31,196 bases of DNA from a virus: the IMG/VR virus record IMGVR_UViG_3300023215_000494, positions 1 to 31,196 of that record. The stretch is one strand, 5' to 3'. The notes under the pieces are model-generated. The model was not told where the DNA came from. It worked only from the letters and a program-made list of their open reading frames with translations, and ran no database searches. Positions 14,126-20,817 of the stretch are shown here, piece after piece. Both the position numbers and the translations under genes were made by a program. How positions within the stretch are numbered: position 1 is the stretch's first letter; every line of letters starts with the position of its first letter.

Positions 14126-14512
14126 CTATGGTAACCAAATTTTAAGGGCGGTTCTATACATATTTAGCCAATCGTCTAGGCGCATTATGGTAAGGGAATC
14201 GCCGGTTTTCATGCGGGAGCGGCGGTTGATGACTACGGGGAAGTCGGGGCTACGAGCTTCGCGGATGCCTTTCTCGGCTTGGTGGAGGGCTTCGTAGAGC
14301 CGGAGTTTCTCGGTGCGTTTGGCTTCAACCCAGATATGGGGCGTGCCAGTTAGGTCTGCGGAACCGCCACCGGAGAGGTTGCGTCCGCCGCCGGAGAGGG
14401 GGGCTCTGAATATGACGTTGGAACCGTTGAAGAGACTTTCGTTGAAGTAGGTGGCAAGTTCCCGCTCGTAATTGTCACCCTTCCCTTTCGCACCACGGGG
14501 CTTTAAGGCCAT
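14126..14512 (-). CDS. PD-(D/E)XK nuclease, Holliday-junction-resolvase-like
   Basis: The 128-residue product starts at ATG 14512, overlapping the previous TAA (TAATG). The pattern GDNYERELATYF (Glu16/18), then SADLTGTP with Asp53, then Glu63-x-Lys65 in WVEAKR is the PD-(D/E)XK active site. Its size and order match Hjc-like resolvases and related phage endonucleases. A loop of GGG-rich sequence (40-51) precedes Asp53. It probably resolves branched DNA during replication, recombination or packaging, complementing the recombination cassette at 17502-20267. The C-terminal DDWLNMY helix is common in this group. Confidence 0.8.
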   Translation of the reverse strand: MALKPRGAKGKGDNYERELATYFNESLFNGSNVIFRAPLSGGGRNLSGGGSADLTGTPHIWVEAKRTEKLRLYEALHQAEKGIREARSPDFPVVINRRSRMKTGDSLTIMRLDDWLNMYRTALKIWLP

Positions 14513-14832
14513 TACCAATAATCTCCGTTGTTGTTGTGCTGTTCGTTGTATTCAGTACACTTCTTGCAGATATACTGCCACTTTGGGCGCGGTTGGTCGT
14601 CCCTACACCTTATGCAGGGCCGCTTCCACAACTCGGTCTTGCGAGAACTGGATAGAGAGACAACATATTTGGCTCCGTCAAAATCCTTTAATCCTTCTCG
14701 TTGTAAGATTCTTTTAACCGTATCGACACAGATGCCGAGGCGTCTGGCCATCTCTGTGTATGGTAACTTCTGTTTTAATGCTTTGACCAAATAGTTGATG
14801 TCGGACTTGGTGACAACAACCGACTTACCCAT
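14512..14832 (-). CDS. HTH plus C4 zinc-finger transcription regulator
   Basis: I chose ATG 14832, which has a near-perfect AAGGAGGT site; a longer in-frame version from 14877 lacks one. The 106-residue protein has an HTH (LPYTEMARRLGICVDTVKRI), then a C-terminal zinc knuckle RPCIRC...YICKKC. HTH followed by a C-x-x-C pair is a known layout of small phage and alphaproteobacterial regulators. It is the first gene of the leftward block and lies directly after a TATAAT box and a 22-bp element that recurs at 17409-17430, so it may regulate itself. Confidence 0.75.
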   Translation of the reverse strand: MGKSVVVTKSDINYLVKALKQKLPYTEMARRLGICVDTVKRILQREGLKDFDGAKYVVSLSSSRKTELWKRPCIRCRDDQPRPKWQYICKKCTEYNEQHNNNGDYW

Positions 14833-14852
14833 CGAACCTCCTTCCAATATCA

Positions 14853-14874
14853 GTGACAAAGTTTTAGCATTATA
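14853..14874 (-). promoter_or_regulatory. Leftward promoter -10 with operator-like element (copy 1)
   Basis: On the minus strand a perfect TATAAT (plus 14869-14874) is followed by TAAAACTTTGTCAC. The whole 22 bases match the element at 17409-17430 with two mismatches. No good -35 is seen, so activation or an alternative polymerase may be needed. The element stands directly before the HTH/zinc regulator gene at 14832. Confidence 0.55.
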
Positions 14875-14913
14875 CATATAAGTCCTTATAAATAATTAAC
14901 AAATACGATCAGC

Positions 14914-14938
14914 CGACCGGGGCGGAAGACCCCGGTCG
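14914..14938. other. GC-rich 9-bp perfect hairpin
   Basis: CGACCGGGG (14914-14922) and CCCCGGTCG (14930-14938) flank a seven-base loop. There is no T-run on either strand, although AT-rich DNA follows to the left. It could insulate the leftward promoter from read-through, or form part of an origin. Confidence 0.45.
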
Positions 14939-14962
14939 TTGGGTGTCTTCAGTTTTGTGTTG

Positions 14963-15106
14963 CGTTAACGGGTTGACAGGTCTACAACCCGCGTTGACGA
15001 TCCGTTAACGTATTAACGCAAACAAGAACTAAAGACAAACAAGGAGAATAAATGCTTCGCATTATTCTCCTTAGTGTTAAAGATTAACGTGTTAACGTGT
15101 TAACGC
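14963..15106. repeat. GTTAAC-type repeats; candidate replication origin or operator array
   Basis: The palindrome CGTTAACG occurs at 14963-14970 and 15003-15010, and the variant CGTTGACG at 14992-14999. Three tandem 8-bp units, ATTAACGT, GTTAACGT and GTTAACGC, fill 15083-15106 up to the stop codon of the primase gene. CGGGTTG/CAACCCG (14969-14975, 14985-14991) adds a 7-bp hairpin. AT-rich DNA lies to the left at 14875-14910. There is no credible gene between 14833 and 15106. Iterons beside a primase/helicase gene suggest an origin. Confidence 0.5.
15041..15072 (-). terminator. Long hairpin, probable leftward terminator of the primase operon
   Basis: Arms 15041-15055 and 15059-15072 pair over 14 bp with one bulged A and a TTC loop. 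On the minus strand the stem is followed by GTTTGTCTTTAGTT, a loose T-rich tail. On the plus strand the left arm reads as a ribosome site and ATG, opening an 11-codon ORF (15052-15087). A terminator is the simplest reading. Confidence 0.5.
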
Positions 15107-17134
15107 TCACAGACCATCAGCGTCCATCCCCAGCCACCTACGAATTTCATATTGCGGAACCTTCAGCAGTCTACTGATCTCGGAGGAGCCGAGGCCTTGT
15201 GTCTTGGAGATGTGAAGGGCCTGTTGCTTCCGGGATTTGGTGGAGACGATGAACTTCTTGCCGCTGATCAGGTGTTCGCACCAGCCGATGTAGTGAGTTT
15301 GGTGCAACTCCGTCTGTTGCCTGACCTTGCCGAAGCTGACCTGTGTAACCATTACGATTCTGCAATCGTTACCGGCTTGTGCGCCTAGGTAGGTATAGGG
15401 CGTGAACTCCCTGCCGTCGGATGTGTGGACGTATAGGTTAGCGTCGTCCAGACCGGCCTTTGCTTTGACATCGTTCTTGTCTTGGTAGACTTGGGTGATG
15501 AAAATCTGGGTATCGACATCGGTGAGTTGCGCCGTCGATCCGGCCTCACGACCTAGACCAGCGTCCCCTGGTTTGTTTCGGTGGTGGACCAAGACAACCG
15601 AGACCCCTTTGTTTCTGACCGTTTTTGCCACGAGGTTTACCTTCGCCCACTCGGTGGGGCTTGCTTCTTCGAGGCCACGGAAGGCGTTGCGGATTGTGTC
15701 GATGACAAGGATGTCAGGCTTAACAACTTCGAGCCATTCGCCGAGTAGGTTGAACCCCGCTTGCGACATCAGGTCCATCTCGCCACCGTCTTCGGGGGCT
15801 ATGAGGGTTGGTGACCATAGGGCGAAGTGTTCGTTGGTGTATCCGAAAGTGTTGTTGAAATCCTTCATCCTCCGCAGGGTGGTACGCCTTGGATTGTCGT
15901 AGTCTAGGTAGAATACCTTGGCCAACTTGCCCATTTCGTAGGGGCCGAAGCTAGGCCTACCGGCGGCGAGGGATGTCAGCATCGCAGACAAGAAATAGCT
16001 CTTACCGTGGCCGTTGAAGCCAACGACCTGAGTAATCGTTGCTTCGGGGATCAGTGGGTCAACCCAGAACGGTTCGTCTGACAGGTTAGCTATAAGGTCA
16101 TCGATAGCCGGGGCGTAGATGGGAACGAGGCGACTCGGTGGGACAATCGCCGTTTCCTGTCGCACTATGAGCTTGTCTTTGCGTATGCCAGCCTCGTCGT
16201 AGTCGTCTGGGTAGTTCCTTCTGTCCATATCTTGGGCAGATCGCATCTTCTGGAGCAGCCATAGCTTTAGTTCTTCGGCGGAGTAGGACTGAGGATCAAA
16301 AAAGGATTGATAATAGTTAGTTACGGTCTGTATTAGACTGTCTCCAACAACACCTTTTCGGACCATCTGACCACAAAACCGGACCATCCAATCATCTGTT
16401 CCGTCCCCATCCCGTAATTTTCGTCCCAGTATGGCGACACGGTTTTCGGTTTGCTCGCTGATGGACAGCGATTGCTCTGGGGTAGCTACGGAAATTGCAG
16501 AAAGGTTAAGGGTGTCGAAGCTGAATGCTTCCTCGGAGTCGGTAATTTCTGTAGGGTTTCCCTGCCACTCGTGGTCGGCGAGGTCATCGAAGCTGTGGTG
16601 TTCGGCTATTTCCCACTTGTATTGGTGGGTGACTTCACGCTTTTCGTTTAGCTTGACGGACGGTGGCATTACCACGTACCCGCCATCACCCCTAAGGTCT
16701 AGGCCTTGGATGTTTACCCATTCTCTGGCGGTGCCGCCAACCTTATTCCCGAAACGCTTACCCTGCATGGGGTGCGCGAAATAGTAATGGTGCCCCCTCG
16801 TGGTCTTGACGGCTATCGGTGTGGTCAGGTTCTTCTTTTTTACGTAAGCCTCTGCCTCGGCGTTGTCGCAATCTAATACGATCACGCCACTGATAGCGCC
16901 CGTGACTAGGGCCAGATTAAATATCTCTACCCTAGTGCCGCTTGATGTCGGTGCGCCATTATCGAACCAATCCTCTACCTCTTCCATGGTGGTGGATCGT
17001 GTTTGATATTCCTTCCAGCCAGCCAGGGGCTTCTTGCCGCTTACGGACAGGGGGATAATTGTCCATCCGCGATCTATTGCATCGACAGCCTCGTCATACA
17101 GAAGTGCCTTTAGTTCTTCTTTTCGATCCGTCAT
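15107..17134 (-). CDS. Bifunctional primase-polymerase / RecA-like helicase
   Basis: This has 675 residues from ATG 17134 (AGGATG 8 bases upstream); further in-frame starts lie above it but lack a site. The N-terminal prim-pol domain (about 10-200) shows GWTIIPL, the catalytic LDCDN (Asp88, Asp90), TTRGHHYYF with His115/116, and LRGDGGYVVMPPS. The C-terminal RecA-like ATPase (about 345-600) has Walker A GFNGHGKS (372-379), Walker B ILVIDT with Asp479, and VLVHHRNKPG. A final helical segment (SSEISRLLKVPQYEIRRWL) looks like an HTH. The fusion of primer synthesis and unwinding is typical of phage and plasmid replication initiators. Repeats directly after the stop may be its origin. Confidence 0.9.
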   Translation of the reverse strand: MTDRKEELKALLYDEAVDAIDRGWTIIPLSVSGKKPLAGWKEYQTRSTTMEEVEDWFDNGAPTSSGTRVEIFNLALVTGAISGVIVLDCDNAEAEAYVKKKNLTTPIAVKTTRGHHYYFAHPMQGKRFGNKVGGTAREWVNIQGLDLRGDGGYVVMPPSVKLNEKREVTHQYKWEIAEHHSFDDLADHEWQGNPTEITDSEEAFSFDTLNLSAISVATPEQSLSISEQTENRVAILGRKLRDGDGTDDWMVRFCGQMVRKGVVGDSLIQTVTNYYQSFFDPQSYSAEELKLWLLQKMRSAQDMDRRNYPDDYDEAGIRKDKLIVRQETAIVPPSRLVPIYAPAIDDLIANLSDEPFWVDPLIPEATITQVVGFNGHGKSYFLSAMLTSLAAGRPSFGPYEMGKLAKVFYLDYDNPRRTTLRRMKDFNNTFGYTNEHFALWSPTLIAPEDGGEMDLMSQAGFNLLGEWLEVVKPDILVIDTIRNAFRGLEEASPTEWAKVNLVAKTVRNKGVSVVLVHHRNKPGDAGLGREAGSTAQLTDVDTQIFITQVYQDKNDVKAKAGLDDANLYVHTSDGREFTPYTYLGAQAGNDCRIVMVTQVSFGKVRQQTELHQTHYIGWCEHLISGKKFIVSTKSRKQQALHISKTQGLGSSEISRLLKVPQYEIRRWLGMDADGL

Positions 17135-17333
17135 TGTTATCATCCTGTTCAAAGTAATCATCGATGTTGAGGGGGCCCTTAACGGCATTCTTTATCTCTT
17201 CGAAATGCCGCGTGGTCATGTACCGGGTGTTCATCATACGGTACGGCGCTGTCCGTGGCTTGCCCAGTAGCTTCGCGACCTCGTTGGGACCGCCACAATC
17301 ACTGATAAATCTCTTGGCGTTAAATTTCCACAC
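17094..17333 (-). CDS. Cro/XRE-like HTH regulator
   Basis: This has 79 residues from GTG 17333; AAGGAG at 17342-17347 gives an 8-base spacing. Residues about 12-45 (CGGPNEVAKLLGKPRTAPYRM) form a Cro-like helix-turn-helix, followed by a short recognition-like helix and an acidic tail that turns basic at the end. It is the first gene of the leftward replication operon, overlapping the primase start by 41 bases. A near-palindromic operator lies about 75 bases upstream, so negative autoregulation of the divergent control region is likely. Confidence 0.75.
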   Translation of the reverse strand: MWKFNAKRFISDCGGPNEVAKLLGKPRTAPYRMMNTRYMTTRHFEEIKNAVKGPLNIDDYFEQDDNNDGSKRRTKGTSV

Positions 17334-17408
17334 ACTCCTAACTCCTTCTGGTTATGGGTTCTTCCTTTTCTCACAAACCGGACAGCTAATCAACCTAGTC
17401 CCATAAAC

Positions 17409-17430
17409 GTGACAAAGTTTTATCACTATA
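17409..17430 (-). promoter_or_regulatory. Near-palindromic operator with leftward -10 (copy 2)
   Basis: GTGACAAAG/TTTTATCAC (17409-17426) is an 18-bp dyad with one mismatched pair and an unpaired centre. On the minus strand TATAGT (17425-17430) overlaps it. Twenty of the 22 bases match the element at 14853-14874. It lies between the Cro-like gene and the rightward promoter at 17436. Confidence 0.6.
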
Positions 17431-17435
17431 CCTAG

Positions 17436-17464
17436 TTGTCTTTTATTTCAGACTGATATATAAC
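17436..17464 (+). promoter_or_regulatory. Rightward sigma-70-like promoter
   Basis: TTGTCT (17436-17441) and TATAAC (17459-17464) are separated by 17 bases and match 4/6 and 5/6 of the consensus. The operator at 17409-17430 lies directly upstream. The promoter would drive the operon starting at 17502. Confidence 0.6.
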
Positions 17465-17501
17465 CAGCGGTGACGATAACCATAACCCTGAGGAGAATTC
17501 C

Positions 17502-17903
17502 ATGTCTGATTGGGATGCATTCGAAAACGATACCGCTACTTCGGGTATGCAGAAACTCTTGGAAGATTACACCGAGACCAAGGTCATCTTCGACGAGAGT
17601 AAGGAAAAGATGTCTACCTTAGAGGCCGGGATTATCGCTGAATTTGGTGATGATTTTGGTGAGCAGAGCAAAAAAATAGGCACCAGCATCGTCACGATCA
17701 ACCGTCAGGAACGGTATGATTGGGACCAGAAAATTCTCGAAGCCCTATTTCATTCTGGTGCGATACCGGAATATGTACGGAAGAGGCTTACCATCGATAA
17801 GCGTTCCTTCCACAAACTAACCAAAGCAGAACAAGCCCCGTTGCTCGCGGCACTTACCCGCAAGCCCGGACCTGTGTCTGTAAAAGTAACGAGGAGCAGT
17901 TAA
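17502..17903 (+). CDS. Recombination-cassette protein, unknown function
   Basis: The product has 133 residues from ATG 17502 with a GAGGAGAATTCC site. It is mostly helical and charged: an N-terminal helix (MQKLLEDYTETKVIFDESKE) is followed by EAGIIAEFG, and a basic C-terminus ends KVTRSS. Proteins of similar size often precede Sak4-like ATPases in phage recombination operons and are unnamed. The TAATG overlap with the ATPase gene argues for a linked function, possibly as a cofactor or host-nuclease inhibitor. That role is inferred from position only. Confidence 0.65.
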   Translation: MSDWDAFENDTATSGMQKLLEDYTETKVIFDESKEKMSTLEAGIIAEFGDDFGEQSKKIGTSIVTINRQERYDWDQKILEALFHSGAIPEYVRKRLTIDKRSFHKLTKAEQAPLLAALTRKPGPVSVKVTRSS

Positions 17904-18715
17904 TGGGATTCGCACCAATGAACACCTCGGACGAGAGAACCGCAAGACGCAAGGTTCTGTTGTACGGCCACCACGGTTGGGGAAAAACAACCCAGCTTAA
18001 ATATTTCCAAGAGGAGTACGGCAAGGGATTTATCTTCTCCGGCGAGAGTGGGCTGAGTTCCATCCGCCAAGCTAAGATCGACTACCTACCGTTTACATCT
18101 TGGGACGACGGATCGGACCCAGACAAAGAAAGCTACAGCTTCGTAGACATCTTCAAGTGGACCAAGACGGATGATTTCAAGAAGAAGAAGTACCTTTGGA
18201 TTGGCATCGACAGCTTGACCGAACTTTCTGACATGTCGTTTAAAAGCGCGGAGAAAGAGCAGAGGATGTTGGCGGAGAAGTCCGGCAAGAACAGTGATGG
18301 GTTTGCTGTCTGGGGTAACCACGCAAGCCAACTCATTGGTGCGTGTAAGGCTATACGCGATATGGATATGCATGTTATCGTGACCGCATTAGCCAAGGAA
18401 AGTACGGACGATAACGGCAACACGAATTACTGGCCTATGGTTGCTGGCAAACAAACCACACAACAGCTTCCGGGTATCTTCGACTGTGTATTTTGCGGAG
18501 TCAGAGTTACCGACGAGAAGAACGGTAGGCAAAAGGTTCTGCGCTATACAATCACAGACGAAGTGAAGGGGTGGCACGGAAAGGTCAGGGATGAACGTAG
18601 GCGTCTGAAGCCTGTTGAATTAACTGGTAATGTTGTGGAACTTCTCAAGCGCCTTGATATGGACGATGACGAGTTCAACAAAGCCATAACTAAGATCGTG
18701 AAGGAGAAAAAATAA
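17903..18715 (+). CDS. Sak4-like RecA-fold ATPase (AAA_24 type)
   Basis: This has 270 residues. Walker A is GHHGWGKTT (22-30), and Walker B is LWIGIDSLTE with Asp103. A GES motif after the second strand (FSGESGLSS) and the Gln/Thr-rich AGKQTTQQLPG segment are typical of the Sak4/AAA_24 phage family. These proteins are single-domain RecA-like ATPases that bind single-stranded DNA and promote annealing together with a phage SSB, which is the next gene. The start overlaps the previous stop (TAATG) and the end overlaps the next ATG. It probably acts in recombination-dependent replication or repair. Confidence 0.85.
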   Translation: MGFAPMNTSDERTARRKVLLYGHHGWGKTTQLKYFQEEYGKGFIFSGESGLSSIRQAKIDYLPFTSWDDGSDPDKESYSFVDIFKWTKTDDFKKKKYLWIGIDSLTELSDMSFKSAEKEQRMLAEKSGKNSDGFAVWGNHASQLIGACKAIRDMDMHVIVTALAKESTDDNGNTNYWPMVAGKQTTQQLPGIFDCVFCGVRVTDEKNGRQKVLRYTITDEVKGWHGKVRDERRRLKPVELTGNVVELLKRLDMDDDEFNKAITKIVKEKK

Positions 18716-19227
18716 TGGCGTTTAATTTTAAGGAACTAAGCCTGTCCGGGGTAGAGGTTTCGACAGCGGCCCCTATCTTGAGCCCCGGACGTTATGTCGT
18801 AACGGTTAAGAACGCCCAGTTGAAGGACACTAAGAACAAGGGCAACGCCGTTGAGTTAAGTATGACGGACACAAACGGCAGTGGATCGCTACGCGGTTGG
18901 CTGAATGTGTTCGTACCATCCTCGAAGGTGGCCACCCGCATTGGACGGGAGCAACTAAAGGCGTTGCTTACATTCGGCCAGCATCCCAACCCCGACAACC
19001 CCGGCGACATTAAGACCCTGATTGGTTTGACTGTCGGCATATCTGTTGGGCAAGACACCTACGAGAAGGATGGGGTGGAGCGCGTGGGATCAAAGTTAAA
19101 GGGATTCTTTGATCCAAGCGAAATCGAGCCGGATGCAAAAAAAAACCAATCATCCTCCCCACGGTCTACCGCCCCTACTGATGACGCTGAAGATGTAGAT
19201 GATTTGGTAGACGAGATACCGTTTTGA
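18715..19227 (+). CDS. SSB-like single-stranded DNA-binding protein (DUF669-type)
   Basis: The 170-residue protein has a beta-rich N-terminal domain (GRYVVTVKNAQL, NAVELSMTDTNGSGSLRGWLNV) consistent with an OB fold. A disordered Ser/Thr/Pro stretch follows, then an acidic tail ending DDLVDEIPF. An acidic tip ending Ile-Pro-Phe is the hallmark of SSB proteins, where it docks replication and repair enzymes. The pairing with a Sak4-like ATPase upstream matches known phage cassettes. A strong terminator follows 9 bases after the stop. Confidence 0.82.
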   Translation: MAFNFKELSLSGVEVSTAAPILSPGRYVVTVKNAQLKDTKNKGNAVELSMTDTNGSGSLRGWLNVFVPSSKVATRIGREQLKALLTFGQHPNPDNPGDIKTLIGLTVGISVGQDTYEKDGVERVGSKLKGFFDPSEIEPDAKKNQSSSPRSTAPTDDAEDVDDLVDEIPF

Positions 19228-19236
19228 TTGGTTTTA

Positions 19237-19263
19237 GGCGGGGGGGAAACCTCCCGTCTTTTT
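19237..19263 (+). terminator. Rho-independent terminator inside the early operon
   Basis: GGCGGGGGG (19237-19245) pairs with CCTCCCGTC (19250-19258) with two G-U pairs around a GAAA loop. Five T follow at 19259-19263. It would end or attenuate transcripts after the SSB gene and so lower expression of the nuclease, kinase and lysis genes beyond. Confidence 0.82.
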
Positions 19264-19271
19264 CCCCTGTG

Positions 19272-19309
19272 AGGTCGAAAATGCTTCGCACAGGTCGAAA
19301 AACCTTCGC
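19272..19309 (+). repeat. Tandem 18-bp direct repeat
   Basis: Copies at 19272-19289 and 19292-19309 start 20 bases apart and differ at two positions. Each begins AGGTCGAAAA and ends CTTCGC, with CGAA/TTCG small dyads. The repeat follows the terminator and contains the ribosome site and start of the next gene, so it may be a regulatory site. Confidence 0.5.
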
Positions 19310-19454
19310 GGAAATCGTGCGTAGGTATTTTGCGAAACTAATTCCTACGCCACCTCCGGCTTACCTAACCGGCAAGCCCATACTTCCTTACCCGAAGAGG
19401 CAGTGGATCAGGTGGTCTGACGGAACGTTGACGAGCGAGAAGTATGATAGGTGA
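19281..19454 (+). CDS. Small basic protein, unknown function
   Basis: This gives 57 residues. ATG 19281 follows GAGGT by 6 bases; an in-frame start at 19224 would place the terminator inside the gene and is rejected. The product is basic and Pro-rich (KLIPTPPPAYLTGKPILPYPKRQWIRW), with no Cys or membrane segment. It lies between the terminator and the nuclease gene, which starts 6 bases after its stop. Function unknown. Confidence 0.5.
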   Translation: MLRTGRKTFAEIVRRYFAKLIPTPPPAYLTGKPILPYPKRQWIRWSDGTLTSEKYDR

Positions 19455-19460
19455 CTTGAG

Positions 19461-20267
19461 ATGGATATCGCGGACCTTATAGAACACGCATATGATACGG
19501 AAAAATTAAGCAATAGACCGCCGCGTTCCTATATCGGCGCTAGTGTTATTGGTAACTCCTGTGAAGCAATGATCACGTATGCTTTGCGGGGTTACCCTGA
19601 CACGGACATCTCCGGTCAGCTTAGTAGGATATTCCGTGACGGTCATCGCATAGAGCGACAGGTTCTAGACGATATGAAGAAGGCTGGCGTGGCGGTCATG
19701 GAGAAAGACCCCATGAATAACCGGCAGTGGGCTTACCATTGCTATGGTGGTCACGCAGTTGGTCACGCCGATGGTGTGCTGGAGGGCCCCAATGGTGAAT
19801 CGTGGTTGCTTGAGATCAAGAGCATGAACGATGCCAGGTTTAAGCTGTTCAAGAAGAACGGGGTGAAGTCCAGCCACAACAACTATTATTCACAGATGCA
19901 ATTTATGATGGGCATGGCCCAGTTCGAGAAGGGTGTGCTTGTCTCGTATAATAAAAACAACTCGGAGTATCATTCTGAGATACTCGAATTTGATGAATTT
20001 CATTATCAGGCCTTACGTCAGAAGATTGAGAATGTACTTAATAACGAGGCACGAAAAATATCGGATGATTCCACCGATTGGAGATGTAAAAGTTGCTTTA
20101 AGAGGACAGCATGTTGGGATTCAGAAGAGCCAAAAGACAAAACGATGAGAACGTGCGCGAACTATCTACCGAAGCTGGACGGAACGTGGGCTTGCCCGAA
20201 GGGATGTCAACAGGAGTGCAGGGCGTGGAAGGTTTGGCATCCCAAGCCCAAGGCTTCGTCTATCTAG
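19461..20267 (+). CDS. Cas4/AddB-like PD-(D/E)XK exonuclease with predicted Fe-S cluster
   Basis: This has 268 residues from ATG 19461. The nuclease motif is GHADG with Asp104, then LEIKSM with Glu118-x-Lys120; His62 (DGHRIE) and the QMQFMMGM helix complete the RecB-like pattern. Cys34 and a C-terminal C209-x2-C212-x5-C218 match the four-cysteine 4Fe-4S site of Cas4/AddB nucleases. A further set, Cys232, 245, 249 and 253, follows and is not usual for the family. It most likely resects DNA ends for the Sak4/SSB annealing system. There are no CRISPR genes or arrays here, so an adaptation role is not supported. Confidence 0.87.
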   Translation: MDIADLIEHAYDTEKLSNRPPRSYIGASVIGNSCEAMITYALRGYPDTDISGQLSRIFRDGHRIERQVLDDMKKAGVAVMEKDPMNNRQWAYHCYGGHAVGHADGVLEGPNGESWLLEIKSMNDARFKLFKKNGVKSSHNNYYSQMQFMMGMAQFEKGVLVSYNKNNSEYHSEILEFDEFHYQALRQKIENVLNNEARKISDDSTDWRCKSCFKRTACWDSEEPKDKTMRTCANYLPKLDGTWACPKGCQQECRAWKVWHPKPKASSI

Positions 20268-20614
20268 CTTCACCGTATTCCCTAAACGACACCGCAGATG
20301 ATGCGGCTAGGAATCAGAGGTTCGAACAAATTACTCGTTGTTGCTACACCCTGATGAACACGGGTGTTAGTGTATATTCTCCTATTACACATCATCATGT
20401 CGTACAATCAGTTGGTGAAGCGATCAAAGGGGATATCAACTATTGGCTTAGAATGGACTTTGGAATACTTAAACATGCCAATGGGATGTACGTCTTGATG
20501 CTTGAAGGATGGGAGAAAAGTGTAGGCGTGTCTCGGGAAATAGAATATGCACGTGATACAATTAAGATACCCGTGATATTCATATACCCAGACAAGTACA
20601 TTAGGAGTGGGTAA
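20225..20614 (+). CDS. DUF1937/DUF4406-like protein (nucleoside deoxyribosyltransferase-type fold)
   Basis: I chose GTG 20225, which has AGGAG 8 bases upstream; the open frame extends to 20111 inside the nuclease gene. The 129-residue product shows VYLASPYS, RNQRFEQITRCCYTLM, VYSPITHHHVV, WLRMDFGILKHANGMYVLML, and GVSREIEYAR. This is the motif order of DUF1937 and of the wider family related to nucleoside 2-deoxyribosyltransferases, where the Asp and Glu side chains handle a nucleotide. The substrate is unknown. A role in nucleotide pools fits the kinase two genes on. Confidence 0.75.
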   Translation: MEGLASQAQGFVYLASPYSLNDTADDAARNQRFEQITRCCYTLMNTGVSVYSPITHHHVVQSVGEAIKGDINYWLRMDFGILKHANGMYVLMLEGWEKSVGVSREIEYARDTIKIPVIFIYPDKYIRSG

Positions 20615-20817
20615 TGGTTGCCAATTTACGCATCACAATCCTCCGGCTGGAACACGAGATCGAAAGCGTCCGTGATAGAGTTAAGGACTTGGAGTGGCGT
20701 ATGGATCATGGCGAAGAGGTCCATCGTGACGCAAGGACGAGGGCGGTAGACAAGCTTAGGCACCTTAACAAGGAACTGCTGCACCTAGAAGAAGATGAAT
20801 TATGCCAATCCTCGTAG
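20614..20817 (+). CDS. Small coiled-coil protein
   Basis: The 67-residue product follows AGGAGTGGGTA and overlaps the preceding stop (TAATG). It is almost entirely helical with a heptad pattern (LRITILRLEHEIESVRDRVK, KLRHLNKELLHLEEDEL), probably a dimeric coiled coil. Its end overlaps the kinase gene by 16 bases. Function unknown; it might scaffold or inhibit a partner. Confidence 0.6.
   Translation: MVANLRITILRLEHEIESVRDRVKDLEWRMDHGEEVHRDARTRAVDKLRHLNKELLHLEEDELCQSS

Noticed and set aside
15083-15106. Tandem 8-bp repeats as a possible CRISPR array
   Set aside because: Units are 8 bp without spacers and there are no cas adaptation or effector genes; the Cas4-like nuclease belongs with the phage recombination cassette.
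19224-19280. Longer start for the small gene at 19281
   Set aside because: It would place a strong terminator hairpin and T-run inside the coding sequence; ATG 19281 has a better ribosome site.
20319-20327. GGTTCGAAC, a tRNA T-loop-like string
   Set aside because: It is inside a coding gene, and no cloverleaf arms or acceptor stem pair around it; no tRNA gene is seen in the window.
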